A stretch of DNA of 21,432 bases from JBFKMV01 sp041629655 (GTDB lineage Bacteria; Acidobacteriota; Polarisedimenticolia; Polarisedimenticolales; Polarisedimenticolaceae), in assembly GCA_041629655.1 (NCBI GenBank), contig JBFKMV010000072.1, positions 1 to 21,432 on the forward strand. The letters are read 5' to 3'. Below the pieces are notes generated by a model. It searched no databases, was not told where the DNA came from, and worked only from the letters and a program-made list of their open reading frames with translations. Positions 1 to 7,718 of this stretch are shown here, in pieces (within the stretch, counting starts at the first letter, position 1; the number at the start of each line of letters is the position of its first letter). A program made the translations under genes and the position numbers.

Positions 1-1
1 G

Positions 2-130
2 ACCGGCAGGCTGACCGGCGAGTGGCTGGTGCGCACCGGCAAGCGGGGGGGCGAGATCACGGTGGAGCTGATCTCCGACAACGCCGGCCGCGACCGGCGC
101 AGCCTGGTGCTCGAGGGGAACAAACGATGA
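2..130 (+). CDS. C-terminal end of an upstream gene, possibly a second M14-type carboxypeptidase (partial)
   Basis: Reading frame 2 is open from the window edge to a TGA at 128-130 and encodes the last 42 residues of a protein. The stop overlaps the ATG of the next gene as ATGA, the usual sign of translational coupling. The tail carries a segment GGEITVELISDNAGR, which resembles the tail of the following carboxypeptidase (RGEITVAYDSVKAGK). I infer that the two genes are tandem paralogues. The resemblance covers only about 15 residues, so the family call is tentative, although the coding assignment is good. Confidence 0.6.
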   Translation, partial: TGRLTGEWLVRTGKRGGEITVELISDNAGRDRRSLVLEGNKR

Positions 131-1854
131 AGCGGCGAACGGTCGCGTGGGCGGCACTGGTCCTGGTCCTGGCGCTTGCCGCCGGGCCGGCGGCCTTCGG
201 TGCGGGACTCGATGCGGCCGGTCCGGTGCCCGACCCGGGCTTCAACCGCCTCTACCCCAACGACGAGATCCTGGAGTTCCTGCGCGGCTACGCGGCAGCG
301 TTCCCCAGGTGGGTCACGCTGGAGAGCATCGGCAAGACCAGCGGCGGCGGCGACACCTGGCTGCTGACCGTCAACAACCCGGCCACCGGCGCGCCGCTGT
401 CCAAGCCCGCGATGTACGTCGACGGGGCGACGCACGCCAACGAGGTCCAGGGCGCCGAGAACGTGCTCTACACGATCAACTACCTGCTGCACAACTACGG
501 CAAGCTGGAGCAGGTGACCGAGCTGATGGACCGCGCCGTGTTCTACTTCGTGCCGATCGTGAGCTGGGACAGCCGCGCCCGCTGGTTCGACGAGCCGTCG
601 ACCCCCAGCTTTCCGCGCACCGTGCAGGTGCGGATCGACGACGACCGCGACGGCCGGCTGGACGAGGACGGCTACGAGGATCTCGACGGCGACGGCGAGA
701 TCACGCAGATGCGCAAGCGGGTCGCGCCGGGCGAGGGCGACTTCCGGCTGCACCCCAAGGACCCGCGGCTGCTCGTCCCGCTGGAGGAGGACGAGCTGGG
801 CGACTGGATCCAGCTCGGCAACGAGGGCTTCGACAACGACGGCGACGGCGAGGTCAACGAGGACCCGGTCGGCTACGTCGACCCCAACCGCACCTACGCC
901 TACGGCTGGCAGCCGCGCTACGTGCAGGCCGGGTCGACGCAGTACCCGCTGCAGATCCCCGAGACCCGCAACATCGCGCTGTGGGCGCTGACGCGCCCCA
1001 ACATCGCCGCCGCGCAGAGCTTCCACAACACCGGCCGGATGATCCTGCGCGGTCCCGGCTCCAAGCTGATGCGGCGCTACGAGGCGGCGGACGTGCGGGT
1101 CTACGACCGGATCGGCGAGGAGGGCGAGAAGATCCTGCCCGGCTACGGCTACATGATCATCTGGAAGGACCTCTACACCGCGTTCGGCGGCACGGTCGAT
1201 CACTTTTACGGCATCCACGGCGCGATCAGCTTCACCAACGAGCTGTTCGGCCCCGAGCAGGACTTCGACGGCGACGGCGAGGTGACCGAGGAAGAGCGGA
1301 TGAAGTTCAACGACCGCCTGGCGCTGGGCCGGATGTTCGTGGACTGGAAGGAGATCGAGCACCCGCAGTACGGCACGGTCGAGGTCGGCGGCTACCGCCA
1401 CGACACCGGGCGCGTGCCCGAGGGCTGGATGCTGGAAGAGGACTGCCACCGCAACACGGCGTTCGTGCTGTTCCACGCCTCGCACCTGCCGCGGATCTCC
1501 TTCGGCCAGCCGCGGGTCGAGAAGCTGTCCGGAAACCTGTGGCGGCTCCACGTCCCGGTCACCAACGACCGCAAGATCCCGACGGTCACCGCGGTGGCCC
1601 GCCAGAACAAGCTGCACCGCGTCGACGTGGCGACGATCGCGGGCGCCGCGGTGGTCAGCAGCGGCATCGTCCAGGACCCCTGGCTGGACCGCGTCGAGAT
1701 CCAGCGGCACCGCCCCGAGCGGCTGATGGTCCCGGGCGTGGACGGGCTCTCCACGCGGACGCTGTTCTTCCTGGTCGAGGGCCGGGGGGAGATCACGGTG
1801 GCCTACGACAGCGTCAAGGCGGGGAAGATCACCACGACGATTCCGCTGCGCTGA
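127..1854 (+). CDS. Secreted M14-family zinc carboxypeptidase with calcium-loop insertions
   Basis: This is a 575-residue exported metallopeptidase that would remove C-terminal residues from peptides outside the cytoplasm. The ATG at 127 follows a GAGGGG-type ribosome site and gives a clean signal peptide (MKRRTVAWAALVLVLALAAG, residues 1-20). An open frame upstream of it belongs to no start with a comparable site. Zinc ligands fit H103 and E106 (THANE) and H300 (SFHNTG). The catalytic Glu fits E372 (FTNELFG). Three acidic DxDGDG-type loops sit at about residues 170-195, 235-247 and 379-391. They look like EF-hand or dockerin-like calcium sites inserted in the peptidase fold. The gene overlaps the preceding one by ATGA and converges on the PPK2 operon with only about 30 bp between them. 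Substrate specificity cannot be read from the sequence. Confidence 0.85.
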   Translation: MKRRTVAWAALVLVLALAAGPAAFGAGLDAAGPVPDPGFNRLYPNDEILEFLRGYAAAFPRWVTLESIGKTSGGGDTWLLTVNNPATGAPLSKPAMYVDGATHANEVQGAENVLYTINYLLHNYGKLEQVTELMDRAVFYFVPIVSWDSRARWFDEPSTPSFPRTVQVRIDDDRDGRLDEDGYEDLDGDGEITQMRKRVAPGEGDFRLHPKDPRLLVPLEEDELGDWIQLGNEGFDNDGDGEVNEDPVGYVDPNRTYAYGWQPRYVQAGSTQYPLQIPETRNIALWALTRPNIAAAQSFHNTGRMILRGPGSKLMRRYEAADVRVYDRIGEEGEKILPGYGYMIIWKDLYTAFGGTVDHFYGIHGAISFTNELFGPEQDFDGDGEVTEEERMKFNDRLALGRMFVDWKEIEHPQYGTVEVGGYRHDTGRVPEGWMLEEDCHRNTAFVLFHASHLPRISFGQPRVEKLSGNLWRLHVPVTNDRKIPTVTAVARQNKLHRVDVATIAGAAVVSSGIVQDPWLDRVEIQRHRPERLMVPGVDGLSTRTLFFLVEGRGEITVAYDSVKAGKITTTIPLR

Positions 1855-1883
1855 GGCTTCGGCCTGCCGGCCGCGCCGCAGAG

Positions 1884-2891
1884 TCAGCCGACGTACTTGC
1901 CCGTCCTGCGCCGCTGAGCGTCCATGACCTTGAGCTCCAGCGCGCCGTCGATCACGATGTCGGGGTCGGGTGCGAAGTTGAGCTTGCGGCTCCTGCCGCG
2001 GTACGGCACCGCCTGAAGGATGATCTTCATCGTCTCGACCCGCGCCAGGTGTTTGTCGTCGGAGCGGATGACGTGCCAGGGCGTCTGCTTCGTATGGGTC
2101 TTCTTGAGCAGCTTGTATTTCTTTATCGTGAACGCGTCCCAGTGCTCCTGGGCCTGGAGGTCCACCTCGCTCAGTTTCCACTGGCGCAGCGGGTCGTTCT
2201 TCCGCCGCTCGAAACGGCGCGCCTGTTCGTTCTTCGAAACGGAGAAGTACAGCTTGACCAGATACGTTTTCCGATCGCTGAGGAAGCTCTTTTCGTACTC
2301 CACCACCTGGTTCATGAATTCGCGATACTGTCGCTTGGTACAGAACCCCATCACGGGTTCGACCATCGCGCGGTTGTACCAGCTACGGTCGAACAGCACG
2401 ACCTCCCCCGCGTGGGGGAACTGCTCGATGTAGCGTTTCATGTGCAGCTCGGTTCTCTGATAGGCCGTCGGCTTGCCGAGCGCGACCACGCGATAGTGCT
2501 TCTCGTTCATGTAGCGGGTGACACGCCGGATCGCGCCGCCCTTACCCGAGGCGTCGCGCCCGTCGAAGAGAATGATCATCTTCCGCCGGGTCTTCTCGAG
2601 GTGCTGCTGGAGCTTGATCAGCTCCGCCTGGTAAGGCTGAAGATCTTCGGCCTCGAAGTACTTGGTCAGCGCCGCGTCGACCAGTTTGCCCACATCCTTG
2701 CTGCGCATCTCCTCCTGGGTCTTGCGGACACGTTTCCTGAGCTTCATGCGGCGCGTACCTGTGTCCACCCGCTCTACGAGCGCGCGGATGCGGGCCTTGG
2801 TGCCCCTCACCGCCTTGGGCGCCTTTGGCTTAGGCGCAGCGATGTCGTCCTTCTTCTTCTTCTCGCGTTGCGCTGCCGTCGAGGAACTCAC
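1884..2891 (-). CDS. ppk2: Polyphosphate kinase 2 family protein (second of a tandem pair)
   Basis: This is a 335-residue PPK2-family enzyme; the family transfers phosphate between inorganic polyphosphate and nucleotides. A Walker A motif GRDASGKGG lies at residues 111-119 and a Walker B-type block VVLFDRSWYNR at 164-174. A basic N-terminal tail of about 80 residues (KKKK, KPKAPKA) precedes the kinase fold. I start at the GTG at 2891-2889, which has GGAAGG upstream and lies 4 nt after the stop of the preceding PPK2. A TTG at 2927 would lengthen the protein by 12 residues but has no ribosome site. It differs clearly from its neighbour (Ser instead of Ala in Walker A), so this is an old duplication or two independent subfamilies. 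Whether it favours NMP or NDP substrates cannot be told by eye. Confidence 0.9.
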   Translation of the reverse strand: MSSSTAAQREKKKKDDIAAPKPKAPKAVRGTKARIRALVERVDTGTRRMKLRKRVRKTQEEMRSKDVGKLVDAALTKYFEAEDLQPYQAELIKLQQHLEKTRRKMIILFDGRDASGKGGAIRRVTRYMNEKHYRVVALGKPTAYQRTELHMKRYIEQFPHAGEVVLFDRSWYNRAMVEPVMGFCTKRQYREFMNQVVEYEKSFLSDRKTYLVKLYFSVSKNEQARRFERRKNDPLRQWKLSEVDLQAQEHWDAFTIKKYKLLKKTHTKQTPWHVIRSDDKHLARVETMKIILQAVPYRGRSRKLNFAPDPDIVIDGALELKVMDAQRRRTGKYVG

Positions 2892-2895
2892 TTGA

Positions 2896-3810
2896 TCAAC
2901 CTTCCGTTTCGTAGTAGTCGGGAACAAATGTCTGGTCGCTCATCGGAGGACGCACGTAGCCCCCCGGGCTTTGGCGGGGCGGCAACCCGACGGGGTCGGG
3001 GGTCAGGTCCTCGTAGGGAATCAGGGACAGCAGGTGGCGGATGCAGTTCAACCGAGCGCGTCGCTTGCTGTCGGCTTCCACGACGTACCAGGGTGCCTGC
3101 TTGATGTCGGTGTGGGCGAACATCACGTCCTTGGCCTTCGAGTATTCCACCCACCGCTTGTGAGATTCCAGGTCGATCGGGCTGAGTTTCCAGCGTTTGG
3201 TCGGATCGGTGTTCCTCGACTGGAATCGTCGCTCCTGCTCCTCGTCACTGACCGAAAACCAGTACTTGATCAGGATGATGCCCGAACGAACCAGCATGCG
3301 CTCGAACTCGGGACACGATCTCAGGAACTCCTGGTACTCCTCTTCCGTGCAGAACCCCATGACCTTTTCGACGCCGGCGCGGTTGTACCAGCTGCGGTCG
3401 AACAGAACCATCTCGCCGGCAGCGGGCAGGTGGGCCACGTACCTCTGGAAATACCACTGCGTGGTCTCTCGCTCCGTTGGAGTGTGCAGCGCGACGACGT
3501 TGCAGATGCGGGGGTTCAGCCGCTGCAAGATGCGCTTGATCACACCGCCCTTGCCGGCGGCGTCCCGCCCCTCGAACAGCACCACGACCTTCAGGCCCTT
3601 GTTCTTGATCCACTCCTGGAGCTTGACCAGCTCGATCTGAAGCCGGTACAGCTCGTCGTCATAGAGCTTTTTCTTCAAACGCCTGTGCTTGGCTTTGACC
3701 GGCTCGATCACGCGCGCCTTGCCGGTTTTGAGCGGCTTCTTGTGTTTGGCCAACCTGCTCTCCTTGGCGGGGCGGATCCGACGCTCAGCCTGCGAGACCC
3801 CGTCGCTCAA
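2896..3810 (-). CDS. ppk2: Polyphosphate kinase 2, single-domain class I type (first of a tandem pair)
   Basis: This is a 304-residue PPK2 with the full set of family motifs. They are Walker A GRDAAGKGG at 81-89, Walker B MVLFDRSWYNR at 134-144, VMGFCT at 150-155, and the segments KYWFSVSDEEQERRF and APWYVVEAD further on. This pattern matches the class I single-domain group, which mainly uses polyphosphate to make NTP from NDP; that statement is family knowledge. Translation starts at a TTG (3810-3808) that overlaps the TGA of the upstream secreted-protein gene as TTGA, so the genes are translationally coupled. The C-terminal tail after PYEDL is rich in Pro and Gly and has no recognised domain. 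The operon's second PPK2 follows after 4 nt. Confidence 0.92.
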   Translation of the reverse strand: MSDGVSQAERRIRPAKESRLAKHKKPLKTGKARVIEPVKAKHRRLKKKLYDDELYRLQIELVKLQEWIKNKGLKVVVLFEGRDAAGKGGVIKRILQRLNPRICNVVALHTPTERETTQWYFQRYVAHLPAAGEMVLFDRSWYNRAGVEKVMGFCTEEEYQEFLRSCPEFERMLVRSGIILIKYWFSVSDEEQERRFQSRNTDPTKRWKLSPIDLESHKRWVEYSKAKDVMFAHTDIKQAPWYVVEADSKRRARLNCIRHLLSLIPYEDLTPDPVGLPPRQSPGGYVRPPMSDQTFVPDYYETEG

Positions 3811-4886
3811 TCGATCTTCTTCAATATGGCTCGCTTGGGCGGCTCCGTATTGCAGAAGACCTCGTACGGTATTGCATCGGACTGTGCCGAGCCGCCCTCG
3901 AACTCGACTTCGAGGCGCACGCTCCCGGCGGCGTCGGGTTGAGGTCGTGCATCTTCAGGGGCTGCGGAGACTCGACCGACGTCGGTTTCCCGTTCGCGAT
4001 AATACTGTGTCCAGCCCGTGATTTCCTGGTTGCCGGCCTTTTGGATCGTGATCGTCCTTTCCGGGGAATCCCAGTCGGTGCCGACGATGCGATACGTGAC
4101 CCTGGTATTCGGTCTGGAGACCCAGATCGACCCGGTGTAGCGGACCGTCACCGGGCATTCCGGCGTGTAGATCGTGCCCTGCTGCGTGGCCTCCAGCTTG
4201 GCCCTGACCTTCAGCGGCATCTTCCTGGCGCGCGACGCGGGCATCCGCTTGGGCAGGTCGGGCGCCGGATCCTCGTCCACATCGGCGGGCGCGCAGGCGA
4301 TCCAGACCGGCGTCTTGATCGTCTCGGTGTCAAACTCGCCTCGGGCCAGTCCGCCGGAACAGGAGGCCCCGAACTTGGCCTCGTACGCGTTCTCGTAACG
4401 GACCACGAAGCCTCGTTTCATCCAGTACTCACGAGACTTGCCGGCTTGAGCGACACGTTTGTCGAGTTCGAAGTTACAGGCGGCAGGCGGTGTGCGAGGT
4501 ATATCGGGTAGCGTGAACGGAAACTCGAAGGTCTCCGTGTGGTTCTCGATGACGTGACCTCCCGTGCCGCGCACATCGTGGGTCACGCCGGCCACCTTGA
4601 TCCATGCGTCACCGAAATCCTGAGAGCGGCGACCGCAGACCCCGCCGACTCTGGATGAGTGCTTGAGATTCTCGTTGTCGTTCGCGATCGTCGTGTAGCT
4701 CTTGCCGTCTTTGGAGAACACGTGGATGACCGGTCCGTTGAGCGGAATGTGCTCCCCGGTATCCCCGAATTCGGTCAGCTTGTAGGTGCCGGGCTCGTGA
4801 TTCATCACCGTATCGGCGAGCGCAACGCCCGCAACGCCCAGAATGACGGAGAGGGACAGCAGAAGGTGCCTGAAACGGATCGTCAT
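3807..4886 (-). CDS. Exported protein of unknown function, first gene of the PPK2 operon
   Basis: I do not recognise this 359-residue protein. The ATG at 4886-4884 has a strong GGAGG site at 4894-4898 and opens a clear signal peptide (MTIRFRHLLLSLSVILGVAG, then VALA before a likely cleavage ahead of DTV). The mature part has about eight cysteines and no membrane segment. The C-terminal 150 residues (TPECPVTVRYTGSIWVS and TYRIVGTDWDSPERTITI) look like beta-sandwich repeats. It should act in the periplasm or outside the cell. Its stop overlaps the TTG start of the first PPK2, which makes it part of that operon although its location and the kinases' location differ. Base composition here is less GC-rich than in the flanking genes. 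Confidence 0.75.
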   Translation of the reverse strand: MTIRFRHLLLSLSVILGVAGVALADTVMNHEPGTYKLTEFGDTGEHIPLNGPVIHVFSKDGKSYTTIANDNENLKHSSRVGGVCGRRSQDFGDAWIKVAGVTHDVRGTGGHVIENHTETFEFPFTLPDIPRTPPAACNFELDKRVAQAGKSREYWMKRGFVVRYENAYEAKFGASCSGGLARGEFDTETIKTPVWIACAPADVDEDPAPDLPKRMPASRARKMPLKVRAKLEATQQGTIYTPECPVTVRYTGSIWVSRPNTRVTYRIVGTDWDSPERTITIQKAGNQEITGWTQYYRERETDVGRVSAAPEDARPQPDAAGSVRLEVEFEGGSAQSDAIPYEVFCNTEPPKRAILKKID

Positions 4887-4948
4887 TGCGATACCTCCTG
4901 AGAGCCGGCCCACTTGCCGGGTCACCGGCAATCCTGCAAACTCAGGCC

Positions 4949-4962
4949 GCGACGTACGTCGC
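4949..4962. promoter_or_regulatory. 14-bp perfect palindrome in a divergent intergenic region
   Basis: GCGACGTACGTCGC reads the same on both strands. It lies in the 90-bp gap between the divergent genes starting at 4886 (-) and 4977 (+), immediately upstream of the ribosome site of the latter. It is suitably placed for a dimeric repressor. A 14-bp palindrome is expected about once by chance in a window this size, so position is the main argument. Confidence 0.3.
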
Positions 4963-4976
4963 CGTAGGAGCATGCA

Positions 4977-5600
4977 TTGTACACCCCTCGTGGTTTGAGT
5001 AAGGAGACCCGCCGCACGGCGATGATGCTGGCCGTGATGTTGGGGCTCGCGTCGCTGGTCGTCGGGCTGGCGCCGCCCGAGCGAACGCTCGGTACGGGGA
5101 TCAGAGCGGTGTACGTGCACGTCGCGCTGACGCTCACCGGCCTGCTCGGGTTCGCGATCTCGGGACTGCTCGGAGGGGTCGCGCTGCTCACGGCCCACCG
5201 CGGGAGCCACGCCTGGATGCTGGCGACCGGGCGCATCGCCCTGCTGTTCCATGCGGCGGGCCTCGCCGTCAGCATGGCGGCGGCGTGGATCAACTGGGGC
5301 GGCGTGTTCCTGGGTGAGCCTCTGCTGCGCTCGTCGCTGATGGTGCTGGCCGCTGGAGTGCTGTCACACTCGGCGATCCCGTTGGTGCCGCCGGTTCGTC
5401 CGCGCGCGGCGCTCGCGATGCTGCCGTTCGCCGTCCTGCTCGGCACGACGGTCGGAACTCCGTTCCTGATGCACCCCGGAGGGCCGGTGCTCGCAACGTC
5501 GCCGCGGCCGATCCTGCTCACGTTCGCGGGGCTGACCCTGCTCAGCCTGCTCACCGCAGCCCTGGCGAGCTACGCGCTGCGCCGGCGGCTCGACGCCTGA
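4977..5600 (+). CDS. Polytopic membrane protein resembling the CcmC/cytochrome c assembly family
   Basis: This 207-residue protein has about six hydrophobic segments and little else. The block IRAVYVHVALTLTGLLG, followed later by NWGGVFLGEPLLR, recalls the YxHVP...W and WGxPL features of CcmC-type haem-handling proteins. The diagnostic tryptophan-rich WWD loop is not present, so the relation is loose. The start is a TTG with GGAG seven bases upstream. An internal ATG pair at 5022 is less well placed for a ribosome. The gene is transcribed divergently from the PPK2 operon and ends in convergence with the lipoprotein gene; no other cytochrome maturation genes are nearby. It could equally be an unrelated small membrane protein. 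Confidence 0.6.
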   Translation: MYTPRGLSKETRRTAMMLAVMLGLASLVVGLAPPERTLGTGIRAVYVHVALTLTGLLGFAISGLLGGVALLTAHRGSHAWMLATGRIALLFHAAGLAVSMAAAWINWGGVFLGEPLLRSSLMVLAAGVLSHSAIPLVPPVRPRAALAMLPFAVLLGTTVGTPFLMHPGGPVLATSPRPILLTFAGLTLLSLLTAALASYALRRRLDA

Positions 5601-5703
5601 TCCGGTGCAGCTCGGCTCGGGGTCGTGCCCGGACCCATCGTCGGGCGACCTCTTTGAGCCGGGTGCGGTCGCAGCGCGACCTCCCCCACGACGGCGCAAG
5701 CCC

Positions 5704-6426
5704 TCAGTGGGGCTGACCGAACCACGGGTACTCCTCGACCATCGCGTAGGGCCGGTCACTGCGAGAGGCATCCGGGTGGGAGGTGATCAGCCCGTGGAGC
5801 GGCTCGGTGAGGAAGAACACGAACAGATCGTTGCCGCCATTGACGCCGTACGCCCGTTCCGGGGAGCCGGCCTTCGAGAGCAGCGAGTCGAGCAGGTCCA
5901 TGGTGCGGCACGACGCGACGCCCCAGAGCCAGCCCGGCTCGGATTCGCTGCGTTCCAGGTCGGCCGCCTGCCAGATGGAATACACCCGATCGTTGACCTC
6001 GATCGTGTATTCCTCGTCCCCGAAAGAGGAGACGATCGTGGAGAGGGTGACGCCCTGCCGCTCCAGAAACGGCTCGAGCTCTCGCAGCAGGCGCTCGACC
6101 CCGCCCTCCGCGAGGTCTTCGCCGTCGGCCCGGAACATCCGGTTGGCGTCCAGGAAGATGCCGTCCCAACCGGCGGACTCGACTCGACTCTTGAGGTCGG
6201 GCGCGGCCGCCGCGTCCACGTACTTGAAGTAACCCAGGTTTTCGAGGCTCTCGACGAACTTGCCTGCGCTCATGGGCACCTCGCCGCTCTCGCCGGGTCC
6301 GCAGCCCGGCAGTGCCGAGAGTAACAGAGTGAGGGCGAAAACCGTTCCCGCCCCGCGAGCCGGCGCGGTGCGGTGACGGCACGCGCTATCTGGAAGGCTC
6401 GGATAGCCCAGACTCGATGCCCTCAT
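5704..6426 (-). CDS. Predicted lipoprotein of unknown function
   Basis: This is a 240-residue protein with an unusually long, Arg-containing n-region, then a hydrophobic stretch (TVFALTLLLSA) and a lipobox LPGC. Cys42 is the probable lipidated residue. No start codon lies between the ATG at 6426 and the hydrophobic core, so this start is favoured. The mature part is acidic. It contains LGYFKYVD, a GWDGIFLDANRMFRADGEDL segment and YTIEVNDRVYSIWQ, and no family I recognise. It follows the DUF4412-like gene by 22 nt on the same strand and is probably cotranscribed with it, so both may serve the same envelope process. The gene ends about 100 bp from the oppositely oriented membrane-protein gene. 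Confidence 0.7.
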   Translation of the reverse strand: MRASSLGYPSLPDSACRHRTAPARGAGTVFALTLLLSALPGCGPGESGEVPMSAGKFVESLENLGYFKYVDAAAAPDLKSRVESAGWDGIFLDANRMFRADGEDLAEGGVERLLRELEPFLERQGVTLSTIVSSFGDEEYTIEVNDRVYSIWQAADLERSESEPGWLWGVASCRTMDLLDSLLSKAGSPERAYGVNGGNDLFVFFLTEPLHGLITSHPDASRSDRPYAMVEEYPWFGQPH

Positions 6427-6448
6427 CCGACCAGCCCCTCGAGTCGGC

Positions 6449-7270
6449 CTAGCGCCGCCGTTTGTCCTTCTTGGCCTCGTCGGCGAGGCTCTTCACCTTG
6501 TAGCCCTGCGGCACCCTGAACATTCCCGCGTCGAGGTCCCGGCGCGAGACGGACTTCAGCGTCTGCTCCTGGAACAGCTTTCCGTTGCGATACATCCGCA
6601 CCCGCACCGGAAACCCCTCCAGCTCGCCCATGGCGTGAAACGGCGTATCGAGCTGCAGCATCTTGCCGAAGGGCATCTGTTGCAGGCTCTCGCGCAGGCT
6701 GCCCGTGAACTCGGACATCGCTCGAAAGGCCTCCAGCGCCTCCGCCGCATCGCCCGCATCGGCGGCGGAGCACACCTCCCAGATCTTCTCGTCGCCCGCG
6801 TACATCGTGCGCACCGTGCACGAGTAGTCGCCGACCCGCTCGCTGCCGCCGGTCTTGATCCGTCGCGGAGGCCCCGCTTTGCCCATGCCGGAGGGCATGC
6901 GGTCTTTCATCATCTTTTCCATCATCGCGCGCTGCTCGGGGGGCAGGTCGGCCAGCTGGGCTTCCATCTGCTTCATCGCGTCCCCCAGCTGCGCGCTCAG
7001 CTCATGCATGTCCTGCTTGCTGATCGTCTGCGCCTGCTTTTTCTTCTCGTCCAGCAGGTACAGCGTGTCGTCACGAAAGATGAACGTCGAGTCGTCGGCC
7101 TGGCTGGCGGCGGGCTCCATGCGCAGCATCGCGCCCTGGGCGTAGATCGTGTCCGTGGCTCCGCCGGCGCCGGCGCCCTCTCCACTGTGCTGCATCTCGA
7201 TCACGACCCCGGACCAGGCGGTGGAGCAGATCACGAAGGACAGGGCGCAGACGGTCATCAGCTTGTGCAT
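6449..7270 (-). CDS. Secreted DUF4412-like protein
   Basis: This is a 273-residue exported protein. The ATG at 7270-7268 is preceded by AGGAGGAG and begins the signal peptide MHKLMTVCALSFVICSTAWS. The layout matches the DUF4412 pattern as I know it. A short beta region (GVVIEMQHSG) is followed by FIFRDDTLYLLDEKKKQAQT, and then by a Met- and Glu-rich helix (MKQMEAQLADLPPEQRAMME) leading to RMPSGMG. A second beta region includes DYSCTVRTMYAGDEKIWEV. Such proteins are thought to be periplasmic or outer-membrane-associated and have no known activity. Two cysteines in the second half could form one disulfide. It is the promoter-proximal gene of a two-gene operon with the lipoprotein at 5704-6426. 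Confidence 0.75.
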   Translation of the reverse strand: MHKLMTVCALSFVICSTAWSGVVIEMQHSGEGAGAGGATDTIYAQGAMLRMEPAASQADDSTFIFRDDTLYLLDEKKKQAQTISKQDMHELSAQLGDAMKQMEAQLADLPPEQRAMMEKMMKDRMPSGMGKAGPPRRIKTGGSERVGDYSCTVRTMYAGDEKIWEVCSAADAGDAAEALEAFRAMSEFTGSLRESLQQMPFGKMLQLDTPFHAMGELEGFPVRVRMYRNGKLFQEQTLKSVSRRDLDAGMFRVPQGYKVKSLADEAKKDKRRR

Positions 7271-7303
7271 GAAGTCTCCTCCTGGTTGGATGTTTTCTGC
7301 CAC

Positions 7304-7336
7304 AGATTGTAGCGTCCCGCGGTCGAGCTGCAATCT
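7304..7336 (-). promoter_or_regulatory. Promoter-like site overlapped by an inverted repeat, upstream of the DUF4412-like gene
   Basis: On the minus strand TTGCAG (7333-7328) and TACAAT (7311-7306) are separated by 16 bp and lie about 35 bp before the start codon. This is a fair sigma-70 match. The two boxes lie within the arms of an inverted repeat, AGATTGTAGC and GCTGCAATCT. The arms are 10 bp with one wobble position and are separated by 13 bp. A repressor bound there would block the promoter. The promoter call is moderate and the operator call is speculative. Confidence 0.4.
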
Positions 7337-7464
7337 AGTCGCCGGCCTCGAAGGCAATCGGACCTTGCGCAGTCGTCCGGACTGGGCGTATCAGAGTGTT
7401 GGTCAGCTGCTCCACGCATCGCTGTTGCCTCGACTCCTTTCTACTGTCGGCTCGGCTCTTCGTG

Positions 7465-7600
7465 GCGGGTAAGAGAAACAAGCTGCGAACAGCGTCCGGT
7501 AAGGGCACATACGTCAACCTGGACTCGGAGCCTAGCGGGGGTTCGGGGCTAGAATACACCGATCATGTCGGCTGGCGCAGGCTCGGCGCCCCAATGCGGC
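7465..7600 (+). repeat. Dispersed repeat, direct copy R1
   Basis: This is one of four plus-strand copies of the same roughly 135-bp sequence. It begins GCGGGTAAGAGAAACAAGC and ends CTCGGCGCCCCAATGCGGC. It is about 96 percent identical to the copy at 13413-13549 by eye (about five differences including one missing G). It contains short inverted repeats (CTAGC/GCTAG; GGCGC/GCGCC) that could fold. It lies in the 604-bp gap between the genes at 7270 and 7875, where the only other contents are L1 and a gene remnant. Short frames through it are not conserved genes. Confidence 0.9.
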
Positions 7601-7718
7601 TCTCCCGACGCCGGTGAATCAGCGTATTGTAGCCTTGTAAGTGCCCGGGACTAAGCGGTTGGTTGACGTAAGATAGAGTTATCAGACGCGACAACGTGGC
7701 TTATTTGTCTTACCCGCC
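7601..7718 (-). repeat. Dispersed repeat, inverted copy L1
   Basis: The reverse complement of this segment follows the R sequence from end to end with many substitutions. GTATTGTAGCC corresponds to GTATTCTAGCC, GGTTGACGTA is shared, and the end TTGTCTTACCCGC corresponds to TTTCTCTTACCCGC. It directly abuts R1, so the two form one long imperfect palindrome. It is also related over an equal length of 93 bp (7626-7718) to L2 at 9194-9286. Confidence 0.75.

Larger units (their letters stand above)
7465..7718. mobile_element. R1-L1 palindromic unit, MITE-like
   Basis: R1 and L1 meet head to head at about 7600 to give a 254-bp imperfect palindrome. Its outer ends are complementary (GCGGGTAAGAgAAACAAGC against GCGGGTAAGAcAAATAAGC when read inwards from either side). 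It encodes no protein. Such structure is typical of miniature inverted-repeat elements moved by a transposase made elsewhere. I see no clear target-site duplication, so the mobile-element label is an inference. Confidence 0.5.

Noticed and set aside
147..3104. A 985-residue open frame on the plus strand across the M14 and PPK2 genes
   Set aside because: It crosses two real genes in opposite orientations, is extremely rich in Arg, Ala, Gly and Pro, and shows no domain. It is an antisense/out-of-frame artefact of high GC.
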